Origin: Sva-07 sp963793335
GTDB taxonomy: Bacteria; Actinomycetota; Acidimicrobiia; Acidimicrobiales; Ilumatobacteraceae
Length of the DNA stretch: 64,000 nt
Assembly (NCBI GenBank): GCA_963793335.1
Contig: CAWBZS010000010.1
Coordinates: 1 to 64,000, forward strand
Direction: 5' to 3'
This document shows positions 32,459 through 40,974 of the stretch, one piece after another (position 1 is the stretch's first letter; every line of letters begins with the position of its first letter). The notes below the pieces were generated by a model. That model made no database searches, was not told where the DNA came from, and saw only the letters and a program-made list of their open reading frames with translations. The position numbers were made by a program, and so were the translations under genes.

Positions 32459-34723
32459 TCAGTCGCCGGCGACGGGCCTGGCCAGCGGTGGCGTGGCGTT
32501 GTGTCGCTCGGCTTCGCCTGCTTCGATCGCCTCGAGGAGGTGGATGGAGATGTCGGCCACCCGCACCTGGTCTTCCTCGATGCCGGCACCCTTCACGCCG
32601 TCGTCGAGCATGATGTAGCAGAACGGACATGCGGTCGCCACACGGCTCGCGCCGGTGGAGATCGCCTCTGCGGCGCGCTCGTCGTTCACCTTCGTGCCGA
32701 CGGTCTCCTCCATCCACATGCGAGCGCCGCCGGCGCCGCAGCACATGCCCTTGGTGCCGTTGCGTGGCATTTCCACGACCTCGACCCCCTTGATCGAGGC
32801 CACCACCTTGCGCGGTGCGAGGTACACGTCGTTGTGGCGACCCAGGTAACACGAGTCGTGGTACGTGATGCGCTCTTCGAGGGTCGCGTCGGTCACGTCG
32901 AGCTGGCCCGACTCGATGAGTTCCTCGAGCAGCTGCGTGTGGTGGATCACCTCGAAGTGGCCGCCCACTTGCGGATACTCGTTGAGGAGCGTGTTGAAGC
33001 AGTGCGGGCACTGCGTGATGATCTTCTTGACGCCCATGCCGTTGAGCATCTCGGCGTTGGGCTGGGCGAGCATCTGGAACAGGTACTCGTTGCCCGCTCG
33101 GCGAGCGGAGTCGCCGGTGCACATCTCGGAGGGCCCGAGGATCGACACGTCGATCCCGGCTCGGCGCAGCAGCCCGGCCATGGCCTGGGTGACCTTCTTG
33201 TTCTTGTCGTCGAACGAACCGGCACAGCCCACCCAGTAGAGGTACTCGGAGGTCAGTGCCTCGCCGGGGTCGACGATGGTGACGCCGTCGATGCCCTCGG
33301 CCCAGTCGCCGCGCTCGCCCTGGTTCATGCCCCAGGGGTTCATCTGGTTCTCCATCGCCCGGAAGGCATTGCCGAGCTCGACGGGGAAGTCGGACTCCAT
33401 CAGGGCCAGATATCGGCGCATGTCGAAGATCTTGTCCGTGATCTCGATGTTGACCGGGCAGATCTCGTCGCACGCCTTGCACGTGGTGCAGGCCCACAAC
33501 TCTTCGGGTGTGATGCGTTCGAACAGCGAGTCGGCGCTGACGGTGATCTCGCTGTCGGCGCTGAGCGGCGCACTGACGACGGGAGTGCCGGTGGCGGCCA
33601 TCACCTCACCCGACTTCAGCACGATCTCGCGCGGGTCGAGCGACTTGCCGGTGGCGTGCGCCGGGCACACGCTGGTGCAGCGACCGCACATCGTGCAGGC
33701 GTCGAGGTCGAGGAGTTGCTTCCAGGTGAAGTCCTCGACGGTCGAGGCGCCGAAGCTCTCGAGCTCGGTCTCCATCAGGTTCGGCATTGGACGCATCGCG
33801 CCCTTCGGCCGGTCCTTGTCCTTGAGGTACATGTTGAGCGGCGAGGTGAAGATGTGGCGCAGCATCGTGAGTGGCAGCAGCGCCAAGAAGGCGATGAAGC
33901 TGGCAACGTGGAGGATCCACCACCACTGGTGCCACGTGTCGAGGGTGCCCTGGGACCATCCGTCGACCAGCAGCGCGAGCGGGTAGCCGATGAACGCCCA
34001 CTGCTCGTAGCTCGGCATCCCTTCCTGTGCGATGCGGAACATCTCGGCGCCGAAGCCGGTCAGCCCCACCGCGAAGAACGTGGCAAGGATCGCCGCGTGT
34101 TCCGGCTTCGACTTGATGCGGATGCGGTACGGGCGCTGCACGTAGCGGCGCACGATCGCCCACACGATGCCGACCATGAACACGAGCCCGGCAGCGTCAC
34201 CGACGAACGAATACGCCTTGTAGGTGGTGCCGTGGAGGAACTTGAGCGACTCGGGCAGCTGGTGGTCGATCTCCAGCACGGTGGTGACGCCGAGCAAGAC
34301 GAGGAACCCGAAGTAGATCATCGAGTGCATCAGCCCGGCACCGGCGTCGCGCAGCAGGGTCTGCATGTAGGCGCCGGCGCGGAAGTCCTTGAGGCGCTGC
34401 GCTGCGTTCTTGCGGGTGGTGTGCCGTTGGGCGGGAGCGCCGCGCTCCCAGTTCTTCATGCGGTTGGAGAACATGAAGGCGCCCCAGATCACCATCACTG
34501 GGATCACGGTGTAGAACGCGATCTGGATCGGGCCGGGGATGTTGACGAACACCGTGCGGTGCACCGGGTTGTCGTTCTTCCAGCCGGTGATCTGCGGCAG
34601 GACGCCCGACACCAGGATGAAGATGCCCATCGCGATGCCCAGTACGAGGGCGAGCTGGTGTGGCTTGACGCGCTTGGGGGTCTTCTGGGCGGCGTCGTCG
34701 GTGGTGTCGGCGGTCGTGCTCAT
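32459..34723 (-). CDS. Membrane-bound (Fe-S)-binding reductase, heterodisulfide-reductase-like
   Basis: A protein of about 754 residues. The N-terminal half has several membrane helices in a NarI/HdrE-like arrangement. Next comes a two-cluster ferredoxin domain, CTMCGRCTSVCPAHATG and CTTCKACDEICPVNIE. The C-terminal part has two CCG (HdrD-like) domains: one begins GCAGSFDDKNKK and has CPHCFNTLLNEY; the other has YHDSCYLGRHNDVY, GMCCGAGGARMW and ACPFCYIMLDDG. It should pass electrons between a membrane quinone pool and a cytoplasmic disulfide or flavoprotein. The architecture resembles the mycobacterial Rv0338c-type reductase. ATG 34723 is preferred over an in-frame GTG at 34732. Confidence 0.85.
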   Translation of the reverse strand: MSTTADTTDDAAQKTPKRVKPHQLALVLGIAMGIFILVSGVLPQITGWKNDNPVHRTVFVNIPGPIQIAFYTVIPVMVIWGAFMFSNRMKNWERGAPAQRHTTRKNAAQRLKDFRAGAYMQTLLRDAGAGLMHSMIYFGFLVLLGVTTVLEIDHQLPESLKFLHGTTYKAYSFVGDAAGLVFMVGIVWAIVRRYVQRPYRIRIKSKPEHAAILATFFAVGLTGFGAEMFRIAQEGMPSYEQWAFIGYPLALLVDGWSQGTLDTWHQWWWILHVASFIAFLALLPLTMLRHIFTSPLNMYLKDKDRPKGAMRPMPNLMETELESFGASTVEDFTWKQLLDLDACTMCGRCTSVCPAHATGKSLDPREIVLKSGEVMAATGTPVVSAPLSADSEITVSADSLFERITPEELWACTTCKACDEICPVNIEITDKIFDMRRYLALMESDFPVELGNAFRAMENQMNPWGMNQGERGDWAEGIDGVTIVDPGEALTSEYLYWVGCAGSFDDKNKKVTQAMAGLLRRAGIDVSILGPSEMCTGDSARRAGNEYLFQMLAQPNAEMLNGMGVKKIITQCPHCFNTLLNEYPQVGGHFEVIHHTQLLEELIESGQLDVTDATLEERITYHDSCYLGRHNDVYLAPRKVVASIKGVEVVEMPRNGTKGMCCGAGGARMWMEETVGTKVNDERAAEAISTGASRVATACPFCYIMLDDGVKGAGIEEDQVRVADISIHLLEAIEAGEAERHNATPPLARPVAGD

Positions 34724-34871
34724 GGCGCCCACACGCTACTCGTTGGCCCCCGTGCGGGTCATCTCGACGTTGCAGATCGGGCAGTGGTTGGCATCTGCTC
34801 GCGTCGATGTGTTGTTCTGGTGGGTGAGGGGGAGATACCGAACGCGCTGTTGAGCAAGGGGGCGATCGAAG

Positions 34872-37700
34872 ATGAAGCGGAGTTTTCTGGTCACATTGGC
34901 GGTGCTGGTCACCGCCGTGGGTCTCACACATGTCGCGAGCCGACCGGCGCAGGCCGCGGTCGGCTCGCTCGAGGGGCTCGTCCAGCTCCGCGAGGGTGGG
35001 GTCACCACACCGTTCGGTGCCGTCGAGATGTCCCTGACCGAGGGTTCGGCGCCGGGCGGTGCACCGGTGGCGAGCGCCTCGACGCCCGCAGACGGCAGGT
35101 ACTCGTTCTCGGTCGAAGAGGGCACGTACACCCTGACGGCCGAGCCGCCCGACGCTTCCGGTCTCACGCCCACCAGTCGCGTCGTCACGGTCGGGCCCGA
35201 TTCCACGACCACGGAGAACTTCTTGTTCACGATCGTGGAGAGCCAGCTGACGGTGAGCGGCACGGTCACCGGCCCCGACGGGTCGGCGATCGCAGGAGCC
35301 GCTGTGTCCTTCGCTGGGCCCGAGGACGACGATGGTGGAACCGACACCACGGACTCGGCGGGCGCCTACTCGGTCGACGTGCTGCCGCGGTCGTTCACGG
35401 TCAGCATCGATGTGTCGGGTCTCGGCGGGTTTCCCGACCGCTACTCGCTGTTCGCCTCCGACGTGGTGATCAGCGCTGACACCGGGCTCGATGTGCAGAT
35501 CCCCGGCTCGACCGTCACGATCGACGTGGTCGACGACACCACCGGTGACCCGATCACTGCGTTGGTGACCGCCGAGTCGCGGCAGGCCGGCCCGAGCATT
35601 CTCGGGCAGCCGTCGACACTCAACTCCGTGCTCGAAGAGGTGTCGGTGGTGGGGTCGGTCGACGTGGTACTGGCTCCGGGCGGAACGGCGAGGGCCGCTG
35701 CGAGCGCGAGCGGCTACTTCGACGGAACGGAGTCGTTCGCGCTGCCGGCCACCTCGAACGTCGAGCTGCGGTTGGTCCCGGAACCCGACCCAGGTGAAAC
35801 CCGACTCACCGGGCGGCTGCTCGATTCGGCCGGTGTTCCGATCGCCGGGGCGCCGGTCATCGTGAGCAGTTCCGAACCGCAGCCTCCCACCGACGCCAGC
35901 GGTGAGTTCGACGTCCTCTCCGATGCGCCGATCGGCGGCGGCACGAGCTCTGTTGAGCTCCGGAACCCGTTCCCCGGTGGGTCGTCAGCGGTGTTGCCGC
36001 CGCTGTGGTCGATCGGGTCGGGCAATGTGCCGCACCCGGAGGGTGGGCTGACCGAGATCGGCGACATCACGGTCGATGCCGAACCGGTCACCGTCAACGT
36101 GGTGGATCCCGACGGCGTCGCCGTTCCCGGAGCGTTCTTCGACGCCGGCAACTTCCCGGTCTTCCCGCTGGTGCCGGCAGCGTTCGGGCCCTACGACGGC
36201 CAGTTGCGAACCAGGTACGCATCCGATGTCACGTCGGACGGGTCCGGCACGATGGAGCTCAGACTCGCCGACAACACCGGTGCCACCGGCTTCTTCAGGC
36301 AGTACGAGCTGTACTTCGAGCCACCTCGCGGTATCGACACGTGTGAGTTCTCGGCCTACAACCTGGTCGGCACGCAATGGCGTTTCGACGTCTCCGGTCC
36401 GACGACGGTGACCGTCGAGATGAGAGCCGACCTCGACGACCCTCGCTGTGATGGTGGACCGCTCAATCCGGAGACCGAGGTGACCGGGACGCTCCTGCTC
36501 GGTGGCGTTCCGGTCGACAACACGTTCGTCGGGTTCGTCACCCCGGACCCGGGCGGCGGTGAGATTCGGGTCGGAACAGCGACCGATGCGACTGGTGCCT
36601 TCGACGCGGACGTGATCGACGGCGACCACCGGATGGATGTCTTCTGGACGTTCCCGACCGACGTGTGGCCGCGGTTGCGACTGGACAGCGACGACACGGT
36701 GGTCACCACCGACAGCGCAACGGATCCGGGACCGATCGAGCTCGGTACCTTCGATGTCCCCCTCGACGACCTCGACGTCACCGTGTTGACCCCGGACGGC
36801 CGACCGATCCCTGGGGTGAGGGTCTCCACGCCGACCTTCCCGACCGTGACGTTCGAGATGAACGGCTTCGACTTCACCGGGACGTCGAACTTCCCGGGTT
36901 CACCGTCGACCGACAGCAACGGCGAAGCCACGCTGCCGCTGTTGCCGGGAACGTATGACCTGTTGTTCACGCCCGACGACGGATTCGTGCCGTTCACCCT
37001 GCGCGACGTCGAGTTGCCCGAGGGCGGCGCCGGCGTGCAAGTGCAGTTGGCGTACCCGCACACCCCGCCGACTGCGACGATCACGCCGACAGGCGAGGCG
37101 AGCGGGGCGGACACCTTCGAGGGTCCGGTCACCGTGACCGTCGTGCCCGAGGCGTTCGCGGGGTTCGACGTCGACTCGGTGCAGGTCTCCGTCGACGGTG
37201 CGGCTCCGACCGAGTACGCCGGGCCGTTCCCGGTGACGTCGCTCGGCGAGCACACCGTGGTGGTGCAGGTCACCGACACCGGCAGCGTGACCGGCCCGCC
37301 GGTGAGCCGTACGTTCACGATCGTCGAAGCAACCGATCCGACGGTGCCGCCGACTGATCCGACGGTGCCGCCGACTGATCCGACGGTGCCGCCGACTGAT
37401 CCGACGGTGCCGCCGACTGATCCAACGGTGCCGCCGACCGATCCGACGGTGCCGCCGACTGATCCGACGGTGCCCCCCCGCACGCCGACTGATCCGACGG
37501 TGCCGCCGACTGATCCGACGGTGCCGCCGACCGATCCGACGGTGCCGCCGACCGATCCGACGGTGCCGCCAACTGATCCGGTGGTTCCGGCAACCGACCT
37601 TCCGGAGACCGGCAGTGAGATCCACCTGGCCCTGGCGGCAGTGCTGTTCGCCCTCGGCGTGGCACTCCTGCTGGTCGCCCGACGGCCCCGCTCGGTCTGA
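34872..37700 (+). CDS. LPETG cell-wall-anchored surface protein with Pro-Thr repeat stalk
   Basis: A 942-residue secreted protein. Residues 1-31 are a signal peptide (MKRSFLVTLAVLVTAVGL, cleavage near PAQA-A). The body is a series of carboxypeptidase-regulatory-like/Cna-B-type beta-sandwiches, recognisable by repeated LTGRLLDSAGVPIAGAPV and VTVLTPDGRPIPGVRV segments, and then a PKD/Ig-like domain. Residues about 820-908 are twelve DPTVPPT-type units. LPETG at 910-914, a hydrophobic helix and RRPRSV form a sortase signal. A ribosome site AAGGGGG precedes ATG. No sortase gene is in the window. The role (adhesion or surface structure) is inferred. Confidence 0.88.
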   Translation: MKRSFLVTLAVLVTAVGLTHVASRPAQAAVGSLEGLVQLREGGVTTPFGAVEMSLTEGSAPGGAPVASASTPADGRYSFSVEEGTYTLTAEPPDASGLTPTSRVVTVGPDSTTTENFLFTIVESQLTVSGTVTGPDGSAIAGAAVSFAGPEDDDGGTDTTDSAGAYSVDVLPRSFTVSIDVSGLGGFPDRYSLFASDVVISADTGLDVQIPGSTVTIDVVDDTTGDPITALVTAESRQAGPSILGQPSTLNSVLEEVSVVGSVDVVLAPGGTARAAASASGYFDGTESFALPATSNVELRLVPEPDPGETRLTGRLLDSAGVPIAGAPVIVSSSEPQPPTDASGEFDVLSDAPIGGGTSSVELRNPFPGGSSAVLPPLWSIGSGNVPHPEGGLTEIGDITVDAEPVTVNVVDPDGVAVPGAFFDAGNFPVFPLVPAAFGPYDGQLRTRYASDVTSDGSGTMELRLADNTGATGFFRQYELYFEPPRGIDTCEFSAYNLVGTQWRFDVSGPTTVTVEMRADLDDPRCDGGPLNPETEVTGTLLLGGVPVDNTFVGFVTPDPGGGEIRVGTATDATGAFDADVIDGDHRMDVFWTFPTDVWPRLRLDSDDTVVTTDSATDPGPIELGTFDVPLDDLDVTVLTPDGRPIPGVRVSTPTFPTVTFEMNGFDFTGTSNFPGSPSTDSNGEATLPLLPGTYDLLFTPDDGFVPFTLRDVELPEGGAGVQVQLAYPHTPPTATITPTGEASGADTFEGPVTVTVVPEAFAGFDVDSVQVSVDGAAPTEYAGPFPVTSLGEHTVVVQVTDTGSVTGPPVSRTFTIVEATDPTVPPTDPTVPPTDPTVPPTDPTVPPTDPTVPPTDPTVPPTDPTVPPRTPTDPTVPPTDPTVPPTDPTVPPTDPTVPPTDPVVPATDLPETGSEIHLALAAVLFALGVALLLVARRPRSV
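37335..37595 (+). repeat. Tandem 21-bp repeat encoding DPTVPPT
   Basis: Twelve units of 21 bases in the surface-protein gene encode DPTVPPT. Unit 7 carries a 9-base insertion next to a run of seven C (giving PPRTPT) and the last unit is degenerate (DPVVPAT). The near-identity of the units implies recent expansion and likely length variation. Confidence 0.9.
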
Positions 37701-37709
37701 GCGTTCGAA

Positions 37710-38135
37710 TCAGCCGAAGTACTGGCGGTCGAGGTCGCGGATGCGGGCTGCGAGGCTTGCCAGCAGCTTGTGTGAGATCGCCGGGACCGAGTCGACCACG
37801 CCGAGGAACCGGCGCTGGTCGATCACCAGCAGCGTGCAGTCGGTGGTGCAGATGGCCGTGGCCGTGCGGGGCCCGTGGTCGAGCAGCGACAGTTCTCCGA
37901 CCACGGCGCCGGGTCCGAGGGTGGCCACCTTGCGGTTGTTCCGCTTGATGGCCACCTCGCCGTCGAGGATGACGAACGCCTCGCGGCCGGTCTGGCCCTG
38001 ATCGACGATCAAGGTGCCCTCGGTCATGCGGATCTCATCACTCGCCTTGGCAACCTTCTCGAGTTCCTTGTTGTTGCACCCACTGAAGAGTGCGACGCCT
38101 CGGAGCGTTTCCAGATGTTGTTTCTTGCTCGCCAT
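37710..38135 (-). CDS. Stand-alone cyclic nucleotide-binding domain protein
   Basis: A 141-residue protein that is essentially one cNMP-binding beta-roll of the CRP family with no DNA-binding helix-turn-helix. It has TLIVDQGQTGREAFVILDGEVAI and the phosphate-binding cassette GAVVGELSLLDHGPRTATAI, with the Glu and Arg that contact the cyclic nucleotide. The ATG at 38135 begins MASKKQHLETLRGVALFSG, the usual N-terminal helix. It may sense cAMP or act as a regulatory partner. It converges on the surface-protein gene with a 9-base gap. Confidence 0.85.
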   Translation of the reverse strand: MASKKQHLETLRGVALFSGCNNKELEKVAKASDEIRMTEGTLIVDQGQTGREAFVILDGEVAIKRNNRKVATLGPGAVVGELSLLDHGPRTATAICTTDCTLLVIDQRRFLGVVDSVPAISHKLLASLAARIRDLDRQYFG

Positions 38136-38307
38136 TTGCGGAACCTTAGGCGGTTTGGCGACCCCGGGTGAGCAGTGGAGTGAAGCCGTTCGGTCAGTGC
38201 GTGGTGCCCGCGTGCGCAGCGACGGCGGCAACAGCCGCGGCAGCGTGTCGAACCCGATGCCCGCCTCGTCCATCGTGACACCCGCAGCCGTCGCAACGAT
38301 CGTACGT

Positions 38308-38338
38308 GTCACGTTTGGTGTCAGACACCAAACGTGAC
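38308..38338. repeat. 31-bp perfect palindrome, copy 2 (at hydrolase stop)
   Basis: The arms GTCACGTTTGGTGTC and GACACCAAACGTGAC are perfect inverted repeats around one base. The stop codon of the hydrolase gene lies at the centre. A diverged copy is at 13516-13546. It could work as a terminator here, but the second copy inside a coding region argues for a dispersed repeat or protein-binding site. Confidence 0.65.
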
Positions 38339-39184
38339 GTCGGCGGTGAGCGCCGGGAGTTGTTCGGCGAGGCTCAGGTGGCCGACACCGGGAAGGATCC
38401 GCAGCTCGGCACCGGGGATCAACGCTGCGGTGTGGCGACTGTGTGCGATCGGCACCAGTTGATCGTCGGCGCCGTGTGCGACGATCACCGGACAGGTGAT
38501 CGCCGCCGGATCGAACGACCACGCTCGACCCTGCACCCAGATGTCGGTTGCGTAGCCGACCACGCCTTGGCGGAACGCTTCGATCACCCCCGCAACCAGG
38601 GCGGCCTTGTTCCCCCCGGTCGCCAAGAACGCGTTGTCGGCGTCACCGAGGTCCATCTCGCCCTCGACGAACCGAGCACCGTCCGGGCCGTGGCGCCCTT
38701 CACACACAGCGACCGCCGACGCTGTGTCGTCGAGCGCCATCAGTTCCAGTTCCGACTGGAGGTAGCCGTCGTGTGCATCCGGCCAGCTCATGTCGGTGTT
38801 GCCTGCCGCGATCACGGCACCGATCACCCGGCTGCCGAGCAACGCCGAGCAGGCCACTGCATACGGCCCGCCCGACGACAATCCAGCAACGGCGAACCGC
38901 TCGACGCCGAGATGATCGGCCAGCGCGGCGACGTCGTCGGCGAACGACTCGGTCGTCCGATCGTGCTGTGGCGTCGATCGGCCGTAGCCGGGACGTTCGG
39001 GGGTGATCACGTGCATGCCGGCGGCCGCGAACGCGTCGTGCAGCGAGACCAGTTCGAGGCGGCTGCCCGGCGCGCCGTGGTGATACACGACGACGCGGCT
39101 GTCGGCGTCGCTGAGGTCGGCGCCGATGGCGACGAAACCGAGCTGTCGCCCGTCGGGGAGCGTCACCACGGCGTCGGAGATCAC
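38321..39184 (-). CDS. Alpha/beta hydrolase
   Basis: A 287-residue alpha/beta-hydrolase fold enzyme. The oxyanion region VVYHHGAPGSRLE, the nucleophile elbow AGLSSGGPY (Ser) and the late strand VIVAHGADDQLVPI with the catalytic Asp are visible; the final His is in GVGHLSLAEQ. The substrate is unknown. GTG start, 22 bases from the divergent M14 peptidase start, so both transcripts must have very short leaders. Its last codons and stop lie in a palindrome. Confidence 0.85.
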   Translation of the reverse strand: MISDAVVTLPDGRQLGFVAIGADLSDADSRVVVYHHGAPGSRLELVSLHDAFAAAGMHVITPERPGYGRSTPQHDRTTESFADDVAALADHLGVERFAVAGLSSGGPYAVACSALLGSRVIGAVIAAGNTDMSWPDAHDGYLQSELELMALDDTASAVAVCEGRHGPDGARFVEGEMDLGDADNAFLATGGNKAALVAGVIEAFRQGVVGYATDIWVQGRAWSFDPAAITCPVIVAHGADDQLVPIAHSRHTAALIPGAELRILPGVGHLSLAEQLPALTADVTFGV

Positions 39185-39206
39185 GGCCGCAACCTAGTCT
39201 TCCTCT

Positions 39207-40949
39207 GTGACCAGGCTGCTCGACGAGTACGACTTCGACCGCTTTCTGCGGTACGGCGAACTGGTCGACTGGCTGGAGCAGCTCGCCGATGCGCATCCCG
39301 ACCTCATCGCCGTCGAGACCTACGGTCGCTCGTTCGAGGGGCGCGAGCTCCTGATCGTGACGGTCACCGATTCGTCCACCGGCGCCCACGACACGAAGCC
39401 GGCGCACTGGGTGGACGCCAGCATCCACGCCGTCGAGCTGACCGCCACGGTCGCAGCATGTCGTCTGCTGAAGCGTCTGGTCGACGGTCGGGTCGCCGGC
39501 GACGAGACCATCTCGCGAGCGCTGCGTACTCGCACGTTCTACGTGGTGCCGCGTGTCAACCCGGACGGAGCCGAGTGGGCACTCGCCGACGGTCCTCGGT
39601 TCCGTCGTTCCAGCGTTCGTCCGTGGCCGCACGCCGACGGGCACCGGTGGCCGGGCCTCCACCAGCAGGACGTCGACGGCGATGGCCGCATCCTCCAAAT
39701 GCGGTTTCCCGATCCCGACGGGCCGTGGATCGAGCACCCCGACGACGACCGTCTCCTCGTGCCGATCCCGCCCGCTGGCGCGCTGTCGGGAGCGACGAGG
39801 TACCGGGTGCTCGACGAAGGGTTGATCGACGACTTCGATGGTTTCGCAGTGGTGGCGCCACCCGCGCCCGAGGGCCTCGACCTCAACCGCAACTACCCCG
39901 CTGGTTGGGGAACCAAGGTGCCCGGCTCTGGCGACCATCCGTTGTCCGAACCCGAGATCGATGCGCTCGTGCGGGCGCTCGTGGCCCGACCCAACGTGTG
40001 CGGCTTCAATGCGTTCCACACCAGCGGCGGGGTGATCCTGCGGCCGTCGTCGACGATGCCCGATGCCAAACTTCCGCCGAAGGACGTGTGGACGTGGAAG
40101 CAACTCGCTGCGATCGGCACCGAGCTGACGGGGTATCCGTCGCACTCGGTGTACGAAGACTTCACCTGGGACCTCTCCGAGACGCTCAGCGGAGCGTCCG
40201 ACGACTGGGTGTATGAGCACCTCGGCGTGTTCGGTTGGACCACCGAGTTCTGGGACATCGTGCACGCGGCCACCGGCGAGAAGCAGTCGACCCACTTCTG
40301 GTACACCGGCCCAACCGATGCCCAGCGGCTGGCGGTGTTGCGATGGCTCGACGCCAACAGCGTTGCGCCCGGTGACGCAGCTGACGACGCCGAACAGTCC
40401 CGTGGGTTCGTCGGGTGGTATCCGTTCGAGCATCCGCAGCTCGGGTCGGTCGAGTTGGGTGGTTGGAACTCGCTGTACTCGTGGACCAACCCGCCGCTGC
40501 ACCTGCTGTGCGGTGAGGTCGATCGTCACGCGGACTTCGCGGTCGCGCAGGCGCTCGCGGCGCCGTGTCTGGCGGTGCCACATCACCGGGTGGAACTCGT
40601 CAGCGACGACACCTGGCGGGTCGTGGTCGGTGTGGCCAACACCGGATGGCTGCCGACCACCGTCAGCGACCGGGCCCGTCACGATGATCTGGTCGGTCCG
40701 ATCGTGGCCGAGATCGCGCTGACCGACGGTGCGGGGAGCGATCTGATGGTGCTCGACGGGCCGGCTCGGCGCACCCTCGGGCAGCTCGACGGAGCATCAT
40801 CGGTTCGGCTCGCAGGGTCGACGCGGGGCACTCCCGACCGCACCACCTGCTCGTGGACGGTGCGGGCTCCGGCCGGCACCATCATGTCGGTGCGGGTGTG
40901 GCATCCCCGTGCGGGCTCCACCTCGATTCAGGTGCAACTCGACTCGTGA
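39207..40949 (+). CDS. M14-family zinc carboxypeptidase
   Basis: A 580-residue protein with an N-terminal metallocarboxypeptidase domain. Zinc ligands His74 and Glu77 lie in ASIHAVELT; LDLNRNYPAGW holds the substrate-binding Asn-Arg; FNAFHTSGG carries the third zinc His; GWTTEFWDI contains the likely catalytic Glu. About 150 C-terminal residues form a beta-rich domain. No signal peptide is seen, so the enzyme is probably cytoplasmic. It may trim peptides or cell-wall peptides. GTG start about 6 bases after a TAGTCT-like -10 element suggests a near-leaderless transcript. Confidence 0.85.
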   Translation: MTRLLDEYDFDRFLRYGELVDWLEQLADAHPDLIAVETYGRSFEGRELLIVTVTDSSTGAHDTKPAHWVDASIHAVELTATVAACRLLKRLVDGRVAGDETISRALRTRTFYVVPRVNPDGAEWALADGPRFRRSSVRPWPHADGHRWPGLHQQDVDGDGRILQMRFPDPDGPWIEHPDDDRLLVPIPPAGALSGATRYRVLDEGLIDDFDGFAVVAPPAPEGLDLNRNYPAGWGTKVPGSGDHPLSEPEIDALVRALVARPNVCGFNAFHTSGGVILRPSSTMPDAKLPPKDVWTWKQLAAIGTELTGYPSHSVYEDFTWDLSETLSGASDDWVYEHLGVFGWTTEFWDIVHAATGEKQSTHFWYTGPTDAQRLAVLRWLDANSVAPGDAADDAEQSRGFVGWYPFEHPQLGSVELGGWNSLYSWTNPPLHLLCGEVDRHADFAVAQALAAPCLAVPHHRVELVSDDTWRVVVGVANTGWLPTTVSDRARHDDLVGPIVAEIALTDGAGSDLMVLDGPARRTLGQLDGASSVRLAGSTRGTPDRTTCSWTVRAPAGTIMSVRVWHPRAGSTSIQVQLDS

Positions 40950-40974
40950 CGTTCGATCGGCTGCTGTTCGTCCG

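Noticed and set aside
32312..35479. Long plus-strand open frame opposite the Fe-S reductase gene
   Set aside because: Antisense shadow of a gene with unambiguous Fe-S and CCG motifs; its own translation shows no recognisable domain.
37335..37595. Tandem array as CRISPR or integron
   Set aside because: The 21-bp units are contiguous and in frame, encoding DPTVPPT inside a surface protein.
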